Below are positions 8,315-17,304 of a DNA stretch of 64,000 nucleotides, piece by piece. Made by a program: the position numbers and the translations under genes. The notes under the pieces were generated by a model, which saw nothing but the letters and a program-made list of their open reading frames with translations, was not told where the DNA came from and searched no databases. The stretch comes from Terriglobales bacterium. Lineage in GTDB: Bacteria; Acidobacteriota; Terriglobia; Terriglobales; Acidobacteriaceae. The DNA lies in contig DATMPC010000085.1 in assembly GCA_035567895.1 (NCBI GenBank), positions 62,001-126,000 of the forward strand, given 5' to 3'. Position 1 is the stretch's first letter; the number at the start of each line of letters is the position of its first letter.

Positions 8315-10717
8315 CTAGCCGGCTACGGCGCGTGTACTGGACTGTTCAGCCTGTACGGGGACATGAACGTTGATGGTTGTGCCACCCATCAGTTTGGAGT
8401 CGATGGCAATGGTGCCGTTCATCAGTCGAGTCCGTTCGCGCATGCTCACCAGTCCCAGTCCACCTTTATTGATTGCTGTGTGGGCATCGAAACCGCTCCC
8501 TTGATCTGCAACCGTGAGATGAAGCTGATCGGCCGAGTATCCCAGGTTCACCTGGAAGTGTCGGACTCGGCTATGCTTTGCGGCGTTGCTCACCGCCTCC
8601 TGCATAATTCGGAAAAGACCTAGAGAGACTTCCGGCGATATAACCTTCGGGATCTCGTCACTGCTGAAATCAATCTCCAGCGATTGCCGCGCCGAATAAT
8701 CGCGGCAGAAGATCTTCATAGCCGCAACAATGCCTAGGTACTCCAGCTGGGGAGAGTGGAGTTGATGCGATAGGGATTGCACTTCCGTCGAAACCTCAAC
8801 AATGCCTTCCCGGATGTCTGTCAGGCGTCGATCGATGTCGTTGGCGCAAGTGGGCAGATTGTCCTTTAAGGTATCGGTTTCAATTGCCAACAGCGCCAGG
8901 CGCTGGTTGATATCGTCGTGAAGATCTCTTGCAATTCGTGTACGTTCTTCCTCTTGAACAGCGATCAGCTTGCGACTCATGTCCGCCATGGCCTGCTCGG
9001 CCAGGCGGCGCTCGGTGATGTCGCGGTCGATCTTGGAAAAGCCGACGATCTTGCCGCTTGAATCCTTAATGGAAGAAACCGTCACAGAAACATCGACTCT
9101 TTTTCCGGACTTGGTGAGACGAACCGTTTCATAGTGCTCAATCCGCTCGCCCGCCCTTAACCTCTCCAGAACCTTCTCCTCCTCGAGAACTAAGTCTGGC
9201 GGAATAAGAACCGTTATCGGCTGTCCGACTGCTTCCGCCTCACTATATTCAAAAATATGCTGCGCACCTGCGTTCCAGCTGGTGATGAGCCCCTGGCAAT
9301 TTTCCGAAAAGATAGCGTCAGAAGATGATTCCACAATAGCTGCGTGCTGGAACCGAGCCTCTTCCGCCAGCTTGCGTTCTGTGATATCCGCGATGATCCC
9401 GATCATTCGCGTCATCTTTCCGTGCTCGTCAAACAAGGCATGTGCCGTTCGCTCCAGCCAGATCACGGATCCATCAGGACGCAATATGCGATATGCGACT
9501 TGAGAGTCCGGGTCCTCGGGGGTCCTCTCGCTCACGGAAGCGTCGAGCCGGTCTCGATCATCGGGGTGGACTCGCTCCAGCCATTGCCGGCGAGTGTCGC
9601 CCGACGCTTCCTCGGGAACCAGGACCGTTTCGACTGCCCCAGCACGAGCGACCGCATCGGTAGCGACATCCCATTCATAGGCATACATCTTGCCGGCCTG
9701 GGTTGCCACTCGCAATCGCTGCTCGCTCTCCTGCAGCAGTTTCTGATTTTGCAGATAGGCCTCTATCGCAAGTTGCTTACGTACCATCCGTTCCCGTTCG
9801 CGGTGAGCCTGCTCGCGCTCTGCGCAAACAGCTGCCAGGGAAAGTCCCGTAATGGAAAGCACGCCGAAGAAGACGTCCAACAAGACGGCGTTTGTGAACG
9901 GGCCGTTGATAACGAAGGGCCCGGAGCCCAATGCAGTTTGTACTGTGGCAATGGTGGCGACCATGAGAATCGACAAAGACGCCCCGCTCGCGCCAAAACG
10001 AATCGCCGCCCACATGACAAATGGAAGAACCATGAGCGCTAGAACGTGCACTTCGCCAGTAATCAGCGGAGGATCGCCGAAGACGAACATGCAAACTGCG
10101 GCAAGTAGCACTAGAAGCGTGACCAGCTCTGCGAACTTGTCCCGATTGCGGATTCGCAGAAGAGCAGGGAAGGTCAACACCAGAGGGGTCATGAGCAGAA
10201 CGCCCATCGCGTCTCCCAACCAATAGACCAGCCAGGCTGAACCGATTCCGGAGTACGGGCGTTCGTGGCTGGCAAAGAGAACTAACGTTCCAATCGACGC
10301 GCTCACAGCGGCGCTGCCCAGGGCGCCTATAACAATTAGCCAGAACGCATCGCGCAAACGCGACAGCGAACGATCAAACCTCGCAAGGCGGTGGAGAAGA
10401 TACGCTCCGCTGAGAGCGGCAAGCGTCGCACCCACAGCTTGCCCCAGCGCAGTCGCGGCAGAAACGGGGCTCGACAGCGCGACTACAAAAGCTCCAACGA
10501 AGACTCCGACCCAGGCTCGATGTCCTAGCAATAAGATCGCAGCCAACGCGATCCCGTATGCCGGCCATACAGGTCCGAGATTGCTACTGCGAATGTTGGC
10601 GGTAGCCTGCCCGAGTTTGCCCGCGACAAAATATGCTACGAAGACAAGCGCGGTCTGAGCGAGATATCCTCCGCGATTGAGCGGGACGAATGCGCGATGC
10701 GCGACGACTTGAGCCAC
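8315..10717 (-). CDS. MASE1-PAS-PAS sensor histidine kinase (NarL-type partner class)
   Basis: 800 residues. Residues 15-300 are an integral membrane MASE1 sensor with about eight hydrophobic helices. A linker helix leads to two PAS/PAC units (about 335-455 and 458-575, each ending in DITER). The kinase core is of the HisKA_3 type, with phospho-acceptor His600 in ARDLHDDINQR, followed by a HATPase domain showing the N-box (FRIMQEAVSNAAKHS), G1 (DQGSGFD) and G2 (GGLGLVSMRERT). HisKA_3 kinases normally phosphorylate NarL/FixJ regulators; the convergent receiver-MEDS gene has no such output domain, so the true partner may lie elsewhere. The input signal is unknown. Confidence 0.92.
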   Translation of the reverse strand: MAQVVAHRAFVPLNRGGYLAQTALVFVAYFVAGKLGQATANIRSSNLGPVWPAYGIALAAILLLGHRAWVGVFVGAFVVALSSPVSAATALGQAVGATLAALSGAYLLHRLARFDRSLSRLRDAFWLIVIGALGSAAVSASIGTLVLFASHERPYSGIGSAWLVYWLGDAMGVLLMTPLVLTFPALLRIRNRDKFAELVTLLVLLAAVCMFVFGDPPLITGEVHVLALMVLPFVMWAAIRFGASGASLSILMVATIATVQTALGSGPFVINGPFTNAVLLDVFFGVLSITGLSLAAVCAEREQAHRERERMVRKQLAIEAYLQNQKLLQESEQRLRVATQAGKMYAYEWDVATDAVARAGAVETVLVPEEASGDTRRQWLERVHPDDRDRLDASVSERTPEDPDSQVAYRILRPDGSVIWLERTAHALFDEHGKMTRMIGIIADITERKLAEEARFQHAAIVESSSDAIFSENCQGLITSWNAGAQHIFEYSEAEAVGQPITVLIPPDLVLEEEKVLERLRAGERIEHYETVRLTKSGKRVDVSVTVSSIKDSSGKIVGFSKIDRDITERRLAEQAMADMSRKLIAVQEEERTRIARDLHDDINQRLALLAIETDTLKDNLPTCANDIDRRLTDIREGIVEVSTEVQSLSHQLHSPQLEYLGIVAAMKIFCRDYSARQSLEIDFSSDEIPKVISPEVSLGLFRIMQEAVSNAAKHSRVRHFQVNLGYSADQLHLTVADQGSGFDAHTAINKGGLGLVSMRERTRLMNGTIAIDSKLMGGTTINVHVPVQAEQSSTRAVAG

Positions 10718-11186
10718 GAGGCGACTCCTAAAGCATGCTCAACGTGTTTGCCCCTTCGAACAAGGAATCGAAAGCCCCAACGGATCAGTGCCCGTCGGTG
10801 GTCACCATAGATAGTTACTAGGATTGAATCTTATACTCGCAACCGAACAAATTTTACAAGTGCAATCACACCTATGTGCATCGTTCGCTAATCTTGGGAG
10901 TACAGAAATCAGAAAGGACCGGTCACCCTTGGCCTCACTAAGCTGTTCAAAATAGCCCCGTGCAGGGCCAGAGCAGAGAAGCATCACTTGCTGCAGAGCT
11001 CCCTAAGTTCCTTAATTTCAATACAGTCTGGCTGAGTAGTTCCAATATAGGAAATGGCGGCTCAGCGGTTTGTCGGACTGTGCTCGACCCGGCGACAGGC
11101 GTCCGAAAGTGAACGCCATGTTAAGAGTGTGATCGGCCGCATATTGCCGGATCGCGACATTTTTCGCAGTCCGAGCGATGCATGCA
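10718..11186. other. Intergenic region without a supported gene
   Basis: About 470 bp between the kinase start and the aminopeptidase stop, both on the minus strand. It must hold the kinase promoter, but no motif is distinctive. Small frames here have no coding character that I can recognise. Confidence 0.4.
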
Positions 11187-13775
11187 TCAATTTTGGCTTC
11201 GCAGCCAATTCTGAAAGCTTCCGGCCTGCCGCCGCTGGAAGTCGGTGCAGCCATCAATCCTCTCGATGCTTTGCTGGACAGCACGCTGTGCTCCTGGCGC
11301 AGGGTGATTCGCGAAGAACTGCTTCACATCGTCGCGCATCTCCGCTGAGCAGCTATTTCCCAGCGCGGACACTGCACCTGCTCCGCCGAACGAAGTTACT
11401 TTCTCTGCCAAATCTCCCCAGTGTTCTTTCAGATACTTCCAGGCAGATTCCCGCGATGCCCGGTTTGAAAGCAAAGCTCCAAAAAACCGAGGATAATCCT
11501 GCTGTCTTACCCTTCCTTGACCTACGAGAGCAATCGTACGTTCCACTAACTCAGGCGCTCTGAACCCCGCGAGCGCGTACAGATAGTGGTTGTATTCATC
11601 GCTGCTCTTGGCGTTAAAGAGCGCGTTCGTTAGCTGATCATAGAAGGTGGGGTCGCCGTTCTCGGCAGCAACTGTAAAGGCGCTTCCGCTGATGGTTCCG
11701 TCCACCGAAGTCGGATTCTGCATGTACTGCTCCACAATCCTGCGTGCAGCGGCAACTGCATCGGGATCCCCCGCCGAGCCGAGCGTTGCCAGCAAGTTCG
11801 CCCGCAAAGCCTTCTGTTCATCGGTGTCGCTCGCGCGAGCATCCCATCCAAGTGCCTTCGCCAGTGGGCCAAACTGTGCGCGCAGAGTCGCGTCATAGCG
11901 TTGATCGAGGCCATCGGCCACAAGCGAGTCGCCAATGTATTCCAAATGCCTCGCCAAAGATCCGACTACGTGCCGATTCTGTTCGCTAGGCAACCGCTGC
12001 GCGAGATCAAGAAAGTCTGCAACTGAGGTTCTACCGGCACGGGTGAGAGCCCACGCGTCCTCAACCAACGCGATGCGTTCGGGCACGTTCAGTTGGCGCT
12101 CGGCGGCATCGGCGACCTTCTTCAGCTCCTCCGGTGCGTAGGCCACGCGATAGTAGCCTTTCGCATCACGATTCCCGAACACCCAGTCGGCGCAGCTTGA
12201 CGACGAGACCGTCTGTTCGCCTTGCGTCATCAGCGAGCAGTCACCAGCCGCGTTCTTGCTGGTCTTCGTGCAAATCGGGATCTGCCATGTCTCGTTGCTC
12301 GCCGTCTGCAGCCGCTCCGGGGAAACGAAAAAGCGCTGTTGTTTCAGGTCGAGTTTGCCGGAGCCATCACTGCAGGAGTTCGACAGGCTTAGCAAAGGAA
12401 CGCCGGGCTGGAAGACAAACGTCGGCATGATCTTGTCCACCGGCTTGCCTGAGGCTTGAGCTTCGGCCTGCCAGAAGTCGGCGGAGGTAGCGTTTCCATT
12501 CGCGTGAGCCGCCAGGTAGGCGTTCACGCCTTTGCGAAACGTCTCCGGCCCAACGTAGGACTCCAGCATTCGCAGCACGGCGCCACCTTTCTCATAAGTG
12601 ATGCCGTCGAACATCTCCTTAATCTCGGAGGACGTGCTCGGATTGCCGTGAATCGCGCGCGCAGTGGCCAGCGAATCGACGCCAATGATCTGTTGGGCAT
12701 CTTCTGCGGCATCATCCTGGACATGCCATTCGGGATGCCAAGCCTCGATCGGTTTTCGTGACATCCATGTAGCAAATCCCTCATTGAGCCAGATGTCATC
12801 CCACCACGCCGCCGTAACCAGATCGCCAAACCATTGATGTGCGATCTCATGAGCAATGGTTACGGCCTGCGCACGCTTGCGGAAGACGGAGGCGTTGTTC
12901 TCGCCCAGGAGTAGCGCCGTATCGCGATAGAAGATCGACGCCGTGTTCTCCATGCCACCCCACTCGTAGTCGGGAATGGCGACCATATCGAGTTTCCCAA
13001 ATGGGTACTTGATCCCGTACCACTGGTTATAGAACTGGAGGGAATGCGCAGCTACATCGAGCGCGAAAGCTCCGAGTTGCTTCTTGTCTGGTTCCGCACA
13101 AACACGAATCGGCACACCATCGACGGTCCGAGACAAACATTGCCAATCACCGATGGCCAAGGCCACCAGGTAGGTAGACATCCTCGGTGAAGTGGAGAAG
13201 GTGATTTTGTGGCGATTGGCGCTCGCGGGCTCGTCTTTCGCGATTCGGCCATTGGAGATTGCCGTGTCGTCCTTGTCGGCCATGACCGAAAGATCAAAAG
13301 TGGCTTTGAAGGCGGGCTCGTCGAAGCAGGGAAACATCATGCGAGCGTAGGTACCTTCGAACTGAGTAACCGCGTATTGACGACGCGCTCCCTTGCTGAG
13401 ATACAACCCACGCAGGCCCTCGGTCAGCTTGCCGGAAAACTTCAGGTGGAGTTGGGCCGAACCGGCCGGAACAGATTCGGGCAGAGAAAGTCGCACCATC
13501 TCCTGTGGCTTGTCGTAGGTCACCGCAGCCTTCTGCATTGATCCCGCGGATTTAACCTCGGCTTCGGTGATGTCGAGATCGAGCGAGTTGAGAACGATTT
13601 CCTTCGTCGTCGTGCTCACCTGTACATCGATCGTCTCTTCGCCGGTGAAGATCTTTTGCGTTATGACCGGGTCGAGGTAGAGCGAGTAGTGGGTTGGGAT
13701 GATGGTTTGCGGAAGGCGTTGAGCGAAGAGCGAAGTTGTAAGTAGAAAAAGGGACAGCGAACAAATGCGCTTCAT
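11187..13775 (-). CDS. Secreted M1-family zinc aminopeptidase
   Basis: 862 residues from ATG 13775, which begins a clean signal peptide (MKRICSLSLFLLTTSLFAQ); an upstream in-frame ATG at 13796 is possible. Gluzincin features are complete: the exopeptidase motif GGMENTASIF, HEIAH at 309-313 and the third zinc ligand Glu332 in NEGFAT (HEXXH-x18-E). An N-terminal beta-saddle domain and a C-terminal ERAP1-like helical domain fill the expected length. It removes N-terminal amino acids from peptides, here in the periplasm or outside the cell, and so would serve peptide scavenging. It stands alone between intergenic regions. Confidence 0.93.
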   Translation of the reverse strand: MKRICSLSLFLLTTSLFAQRLPQTIIPTHYSLYLDPVITQKIFTGEETIDVQVSTTTKEIVLNSLDLDITEAEVKSAGSMQKAAVTYDKPQEMVRLSLPESVPAGSAQLHLKFSGKLTEGLRGLYLSKGARRQYAVTQFEGTYARMMFPCFDEPAFKATFDLSVMADKDDTAISNGRIAKDEPASANRHKITFSTSPRMSTYLVALAIGDWQCLSRTVDGVPIRVCAEPDKKQLGAFALDVAAHSLQFYNQWYGIKYPFGKLDMVAIPDYEWGGMENTASIFYRDTALLLGENNASVFRKRAQAVTIAHEIAHQWFGDLVTAAWWDDIWLNEGFATWMSRKPIEAWHPEWHVQDDAAEDAQQIIGVDSLATARAIHGNPSTSSEIKEMFDGITYEKGGAVLRMLESYVGPETFRKGVNAYLAAHANGNATSADFWQAEAQASGKPVDKIMPTFVFQPGVPLLSLSNSCSDGSGKLDLKQQRFFVSPERLQTASNETWQIPICTKTSKNAAGDCSLMTQGEQTVSSSSCADWVFGNRDAKGYYRVAYAPEELKKVADAAERQLNVPERIALVEDAWALTRAGRTSVADFLDLAQRLPSEQNRHVVGSLARHLEYIGDSLVADGLDQRYDATLRAQFGPLAKALGWDARASDTDEQKALRANLLATLGSAGDPDAVAAARRIVEQYMQNPTSVDGTISGSAFTVAAENGDPTFYDQLTNALFNAKSSDEYNHYLYALAGFRAPELVERTIALVGQGRVRQQDYPRFFGALLSNRASRESAWKYLKEHWGDLAEKVTSFGGAGAVSALGNSCSAEMRDDVKQFFANHPAPGAQRAVQQSIERIDGCTDFQRRQAGSFQNWLRSQN

Positions 13776-13858
13776 ATTTTGAAAGTAGAATCCCATATTG
13801 AAACTGTCATCCGTCGCGCCGCTGCGACCAACTGGACTTGCTCACCAATTCGGCTGTT

Positions 13859-13919
13859 GCGGCGCGGGGGATCCGCTGTTCGTTACCGTCACCATAAACA
13901 GCAGATCCCCCGAGCCGCG
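13859..13919. repeat. Intergenic inverted repeat (stem about 20 bp)
   Basis: Left arm 13859-13880 and right arm 13897-13919 are near-complementary (GGGGGATCCGCTGTT against AACAGCAGATCCCCC, flanked by further GC pairs), with a 16-base loop. No T-run follows on either strand. It lies between the aminopeptidase start and the zinc-finger gene. Probably a REP-like palindrome. Confidence 0.65.
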
Positions 13920-14073
13920 TTTGCTTCGACGACAGATTCAAATGCCCGCGGCGGCCCGAGGGATGACAGTCTCAAGGAGTGTTCAACATTTAAGTGCATT
14001 GATCGGGTTCGTAGCTAACGCTCCACCAGGGTGAATCCGAAATCGTCCCTGAACCATCACGAACCCCACTCAC

Positions 14074-14334
14074 TCACCCAGCGAACAACTCATCCACATA
14101 GCAATATCGCCAAGCTTCTCCAGGCTCAAAGGAGCGAATTACAGGATGCTTCGTCGAGTGGTAGTGCTTCGTGGCGTGCTTGTTTTTAGACGAATCGCAG
14201 CAGCCGACATGTCCGCAGGAGAGGCACAGCCGCAGGTGTACCCAAATGTCCCCCATTTTCAGACACTCTTCGCACCCTTTCGAATTTGGTTTTGCATCGT
14301 GGGCTTGTTGGAGATGTTTGCAAGAATCAGGCAT
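14074..14334 (-). CDS. UBP-type zinc-finger protein
   Basis: 86 residues from MPDSCKHLQQ (start chosen 14 bp after the upstream gene's stop). It is essentially one ZnF-UBP domain: C5/H7, CEEC at 21-24, CLSCGHVGCC at 37-46 and a histidine cluster KHATKHYHSTKHP, followed by the domain's typical end (WRYCYVDELF). In eukaryotes this fold binds ubiquitin C-termini; in bacteria it occurs as small stand-alone proteins with unknown partners. It is the second gene of a probable two-gene unit with the acyl-CoA dehydrogenase. Confidence 0.85.
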   Translation of the reverse strand: MPDSCKHLQQAHDAKPNSKGCEECLKMGDIWVHLRLCLSCGHVGCCDSSKNKHATKHYHSTKHPVIRSFEPGEAWRYCYVDELFAG

Positions 14335-14347
14335 GGTCTTGAGTTCC

Positions 14348-15529
14348 TTAAAACGCGTCAATTCCCGTGACGTTCGCTCCGATGATAAGCGTGTGAATGT
14401 CGTGAGTGCCTTCGTAGGTTTTTACAGATTCGAGGTTCATCATGTGGCGCATGATGGGATAGTCATCAGCAATTCCATTTGCGCCGAGAATGTCGCGAGC
14501 CATGCGTGCACTCTCGAGCGCCATCCAGACATTGTTCCGTTTCGCCATTGAGATGTGCTGATGCTGGACTTTCTCTGCGTCCTTCAAGCGGCCAACTTGC
14601 AGCACCAGGAGCTGCGCTTTCGTGATCTCCGAGATCATCCAGGCGAGCTTTTCTTGGACGAGCTGGTGCGAGGCGATGGGCTGATCGCGGAATTGTTTTC
14701 GCAGAAGCGAGTACTGAAGCGCGGTGTCATAGCACGACATGGCTGCGCCTATCGCGCCCCACGCAATTCCGTAGCGCGCCTGATTCAGACACATGAGCGG
14801 CGACTTGAGCCCATCGGACTTCGGCAGCAGATTGCACGTGGGCACGCGAACATCTTGCAGCGACAAGCCTGAGGTCACAGATGCCCGTAGTGACCACTTG
14901 CCATGAACATCTTGCGCTGAGAAGCCTGGCCGATTCGTCTCCACCAGGAAGCCACTGATCTTGCCACCATGCTCTTCGCTCTTTGCCCAGATCACAGCAA
15001 CATCGGCGATCGAGCCAGAAGTGATCCACATCTTCTCGCCGTTCAAAACGTATTCGTTACCCTGGCGGACCGCACGGGTTCGCATGCCACTGGGATTCGA
15101 GCCAAAGTCCGGTTCCGTAAGCCCGAAGCAGCCAAGCTTTTCTCCGGTTGCGAGTTTCGGCAGCCATTGCTGCTTCTGCTCCTCGCTGCCGAAAGCGTAG
15201 ATCGGATACATCACGAGCGCAGATTGCACACTGACGAATGAGCGCACACCGCTATCGCCGCGCTCCAATTCCTGCATCACTAGGCCGTACTCGACGTTCG
15301 ACATGCCAGCGCATCCATATCCTTTGAGGCTGGCGCCGAAGAGTCCCATTTCGCCCATCGGTTTCACCAACTCACGCGGAAAGCGTCCTTCGCGGTTGCA
15401 TTCTTCGATGATGGGGACCAGGTTTTCTTCGATGAACTTGCGCGTGCTGTCGCGCACCAGGCGCTCGTCGTCGGAGAGCAGCGAGTCGAACTCGATGAAG
15501 TCAACGCCTTTGAATTTGAACGGAGGCAT
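14348..15529 (-). CDS. gcdH: Acyl-CoA dehydrogenase, glutaryl-CoA dehydrogenase type
   Basis: 393 residues, the family's usual length. Standard acyl-CoA dehydrogenase fold: helical N-terminus, middle beta domain with FGLTEPDFGSNPSGM and GEKMWITSGSIADV (FAD contacts), and helical C-terminus ending in the catalytic base Glu373 within KTYEGTHDIHTLIIG. The YEGTHDIH motif together with NGIADDYPIMRHMMNLE is characteristic of glutaryl-CoA dehydrogenases (lysine/tryptophan and aromatic degradation: glutaryl-CoA to crotonyl-CoA). Substrate specificity is inference from motif resemblance. A hairpin of octamer repeats begins 7 bp upstream of the start, and no good ribosome binding site is visible. Confidence 0.85.
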   Translation of the reverse strand: MPPFKFKGVDFIEFDSLLSDDERLVRDSTRKFIEENLVPIIEECNREGRFPRELVKPMGEMGLFGASLKGYGCAGMSNVEYGLVMQELERGDSGVRSFVSVQSALVMYPIYAFGSEEQKQQWLPKLATGEKLGCFGLTEPDFGSNPSGMRTRAVRQGNEYVLNGEKMWITSGSIADVAVIWAKSEEHGGKISGFLVETNRPGFSAQDVHGKWSLRASVTSGLSLQDVRVPTCNLLPKSDGLKSPLMCLNQARYGIAWGAIGAAMSCYDTALQYSLLRKQFRDQPIASHQLVQEKLAWMISEITKAQLLVLQVGRLKDAEKVQHQHISMAKRNNVWMALESARMARDILGANGIADDYPIMRHMMNLESVKTYEGTHDIHTLIIGANVTGIDAF

Positions 15530-15535
15530 AAGGGA

Positions 15536-15603
15536 GATTTTGTGATTTGGTGATTTCGCGATTGGAAAATCACAGAATCACCAAATCATGAAATCACAAA
15601 ATC
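15536..15603. repeat. Octamer-periodic hairpin element A
   Basis: Arms of 21 nt (15536-15556 and 15583-15603) pair almost perfectly. Each arm is built of 8-bp units of the form NNTGATTT / NNAAATCA. It sits directly upstream of the acyl-CoA dehydrogenase start. The same 8-bp architecture with different bases recurs at 58664-58755 and 58834-58936. Confidence 0.75.
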
Positions 15604-15760
15604 GTATCAGACGCCGAAACCTTGGCTGCGAACAGATTACTCGCTCGGCTCGGAATGACAGGCGAGGCCTCGTTGACCCTCCCCTATCAGCGTGTTAATT
15701 TCAAAGGTTACCCAGCACGTTCTGGGCGTCACCTTCCGCACTGCAAAATAAGGAACACCG

Positions 15761-16900
15761 TTGAGTCCTACCGCCGAAGTAAATGCCGGATTGCGCAAGA
15801 CTGCCTTGAACGCCGTCCATCGCAAGACGGGCGCCAAGATGGTCGATTTTGGCGGCTGGGACATGCCCGTAGAGTACTCCGGGCTGATTGCCGAGCACCT
15901 GGCGGTTCGCACCGGGGTTGGCGTCTTCGACGTCAGCCACATGGGCGATATCCTCATCCGTGGACCGCAAGCTCTGCCCGCAGTTCAGCACATCAGCATG
16001 AACGATGCGTCGAGACTCCAGTCTGGCCAGGCGCATTATTCCGCGCTGCTATATCCCGAGGGAACCTTTGTCGACGACGTAATCGTCCACAAGCTTGGCG
16101 AGAACGATTATTTGCTGGTCATTAACGCAGGAACCCGAGAAAAGGACGTGAACTGGGTGGGCCAAAACGTGCGCCAGTTCCGCTGCCATGCCGACAACCT
16201 GAGCGACTACTACACACAACTCGCGATTCAGGGCCCGAAGGCCGTGGATGTGCTGCGCAAGCTCACGAACGTTGATCTTTCCCCGATTAAGAACTATTGG
16301 TTTACGTACGGCACGGTCTGCGGACTGCCGAATACGATGATCGCCCGCACCGGTTATACCGGCGAAGACGGATTCGAGATCTATATCCCCTCTGACGAGC
16401 CGACCAGCGAGCGCGTGTGGTATGAGGTGCTTGGAGCAGGCAGAGAGTTTGGAATCCTGCCCTGCGGTCTTGGTGCCCGCAATACCCTTCGCCTTGAATC
16501 GAAGATGGCGCTTTACGGTCACGAGATCTCCGACACGATTAACGTCTGGGAGGCTGACCTGGGACGCTACTGCAAGATGGAGAAAGGCGACTTCATCGGC
16601 CGCGAGGCTCTGGAGAAATCTAAGGCCGGCGGGCTCAAGCGCATTCTCGTAGGTCTCGAAATGATCGAGCGAGGAATTGGCCGCGACTGCTACAAGGTCT
16701 TCAGCGAATCAGGCGAGCAGATCGGCGAAATCACAAGCGGATCGCCGGCGCCCTTCCTCAAGAAGAATATTGCGCTCGCCTATGTACCTCCGCAGTACTC
16801 GCAGATCGGAACCGTAGTTCTGGTCGAAGTTCGCAGTCAAAAAGTAAAGGCGCAAGTGGTTCCGACGCCCTTCTACAAACGTCCCAAGAAAGAGAAATAG
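15761..16900 (+). CDS. gcvT: Glycine cleavage system T protein (aminomethyltransferase)
   Basis: 379 residues. It transfers the methylene group from the aminomethyl-lipoyl arm of GcvH to tetrahydrofolate, releasing ammonia. Recognisable signatures are GAKMVDFGGWDMPVEY near the N-terminus, VFDVSHMGDI, the folate-site region ARTGYTGEDGFEIY and LGARNTLRLESKMALYGHEI, and the C-terminal beta-barrel (EITSGSPAPFLKKNIALAYV). The start is TTG 15761, with AAGGAA about 7 bp upstream. It opens a tight four-gene operon with gcvH, gcvPA and gcvPB. No glycine riboswitch is evident in the 230 bp upstream. Confidence 0.96.
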   Translation: MSPTAEVNAGLRKTALNAVHRKTGAKMVDFGGWDMPVEYSGLIAEHLAVRTGVGVFDVSHMGDILIRGPQALPAVQHISMNDASRLQSGQAHYSALLYPEGTFVDDVIVHKLGENDYLLVINAGTREKDVNWVGQNVRQFRCHADNLSDYYTQLAIQGPKAVDVLRKLTNVDLSPIKNYWFTYGTVCGLPNTMIARTGYTGEDGFEIYIPSDEPTSERVWYEVLGAGREFGILPCGLGARNTLRLESKMALYGHEISDTINVWEADLGRYCKMEKGDFIGREALEKSKAGGLKRILVGLEMIERGIGRDCYKVFSESGEQIGEITSGSPAPFLKKNIALAYVPPQYSQIGTVVLVEVRSQKVKAQVVPTPFYKRPKKEK

Positions 16901-16914
16901 CAAAGGAAGACAGC

Positions 16915-17304
16915 ATGGCTTTTCCCTCAGATTACCGCTACACCAAAGAACACGAATGGATCAAGGTGGACGGCAATCAAGCCACGATCGGCATTACCGA
17001 TTACGCTCAGAATTCGCTCGGCGATATCGTCTTTGTCGAGTTGCCCAAGGTGGGAGACGAACTCACAGCCGGCAAGACTTTCGGCAGCGTGGAATCTGTC
17101 AAAGCAGTCTCCGACCTGTATGCGCCGGCCACGGGCAAAGTTGTTGCCATCAACGAATCGCTGGCGACTGCTCCGGAAAAGATCAACTCCGACGCGCACG
17201 GCTCCTGGATGCTGCGCATTCAGCTCAAGGACGCCGGTGAGGTGAACAAGCTGCTTTCAGCGGACGATTACGACAAATTCGTGAAAGAAGAGGGCGGGCA
17301 ATAG
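16915..17304 (+). CDS. gcvH: Glycine cleavage system H protein
   Basis: 129 residues, full family length. It is the lipoyl-carrier protein that shuttles the aminomethyl group between the P, T and L proteins in the cytoplasm. The lipoylation site is Lys63 in GSVESVKAVSDLYAP, within the expected beta-hairpin. The start ATG is preceded by AAGGAAGACAGC. It lies 14 bp after gcvT and its stop codon directly abuts the gcvPA start. Confidence 0.97.
   Translation: MAFPSDYRYTKEHEWIKVDGNQATIGITDYAQNSLGDIVFVELPKVGDELTAGKTFGSVESVKAVSDLYAPATGKVVAINESLATAPEKINSDAHGSWMLRIQLKDAGEVNKLLSADDYDKFVKEEGGQ

Noticed and set aside
9344-10042. Plus-strand frame opposite the histidine kinase
   Set aside because: Antisense shadow; no motif, while the kinase motifs on the other strand are complete.
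15604-15760. Glycine riboswitch before gcvT
   Set aside because: No GGAGAG-type or tandem aptamer cores could be recognised in the upstream sequence.
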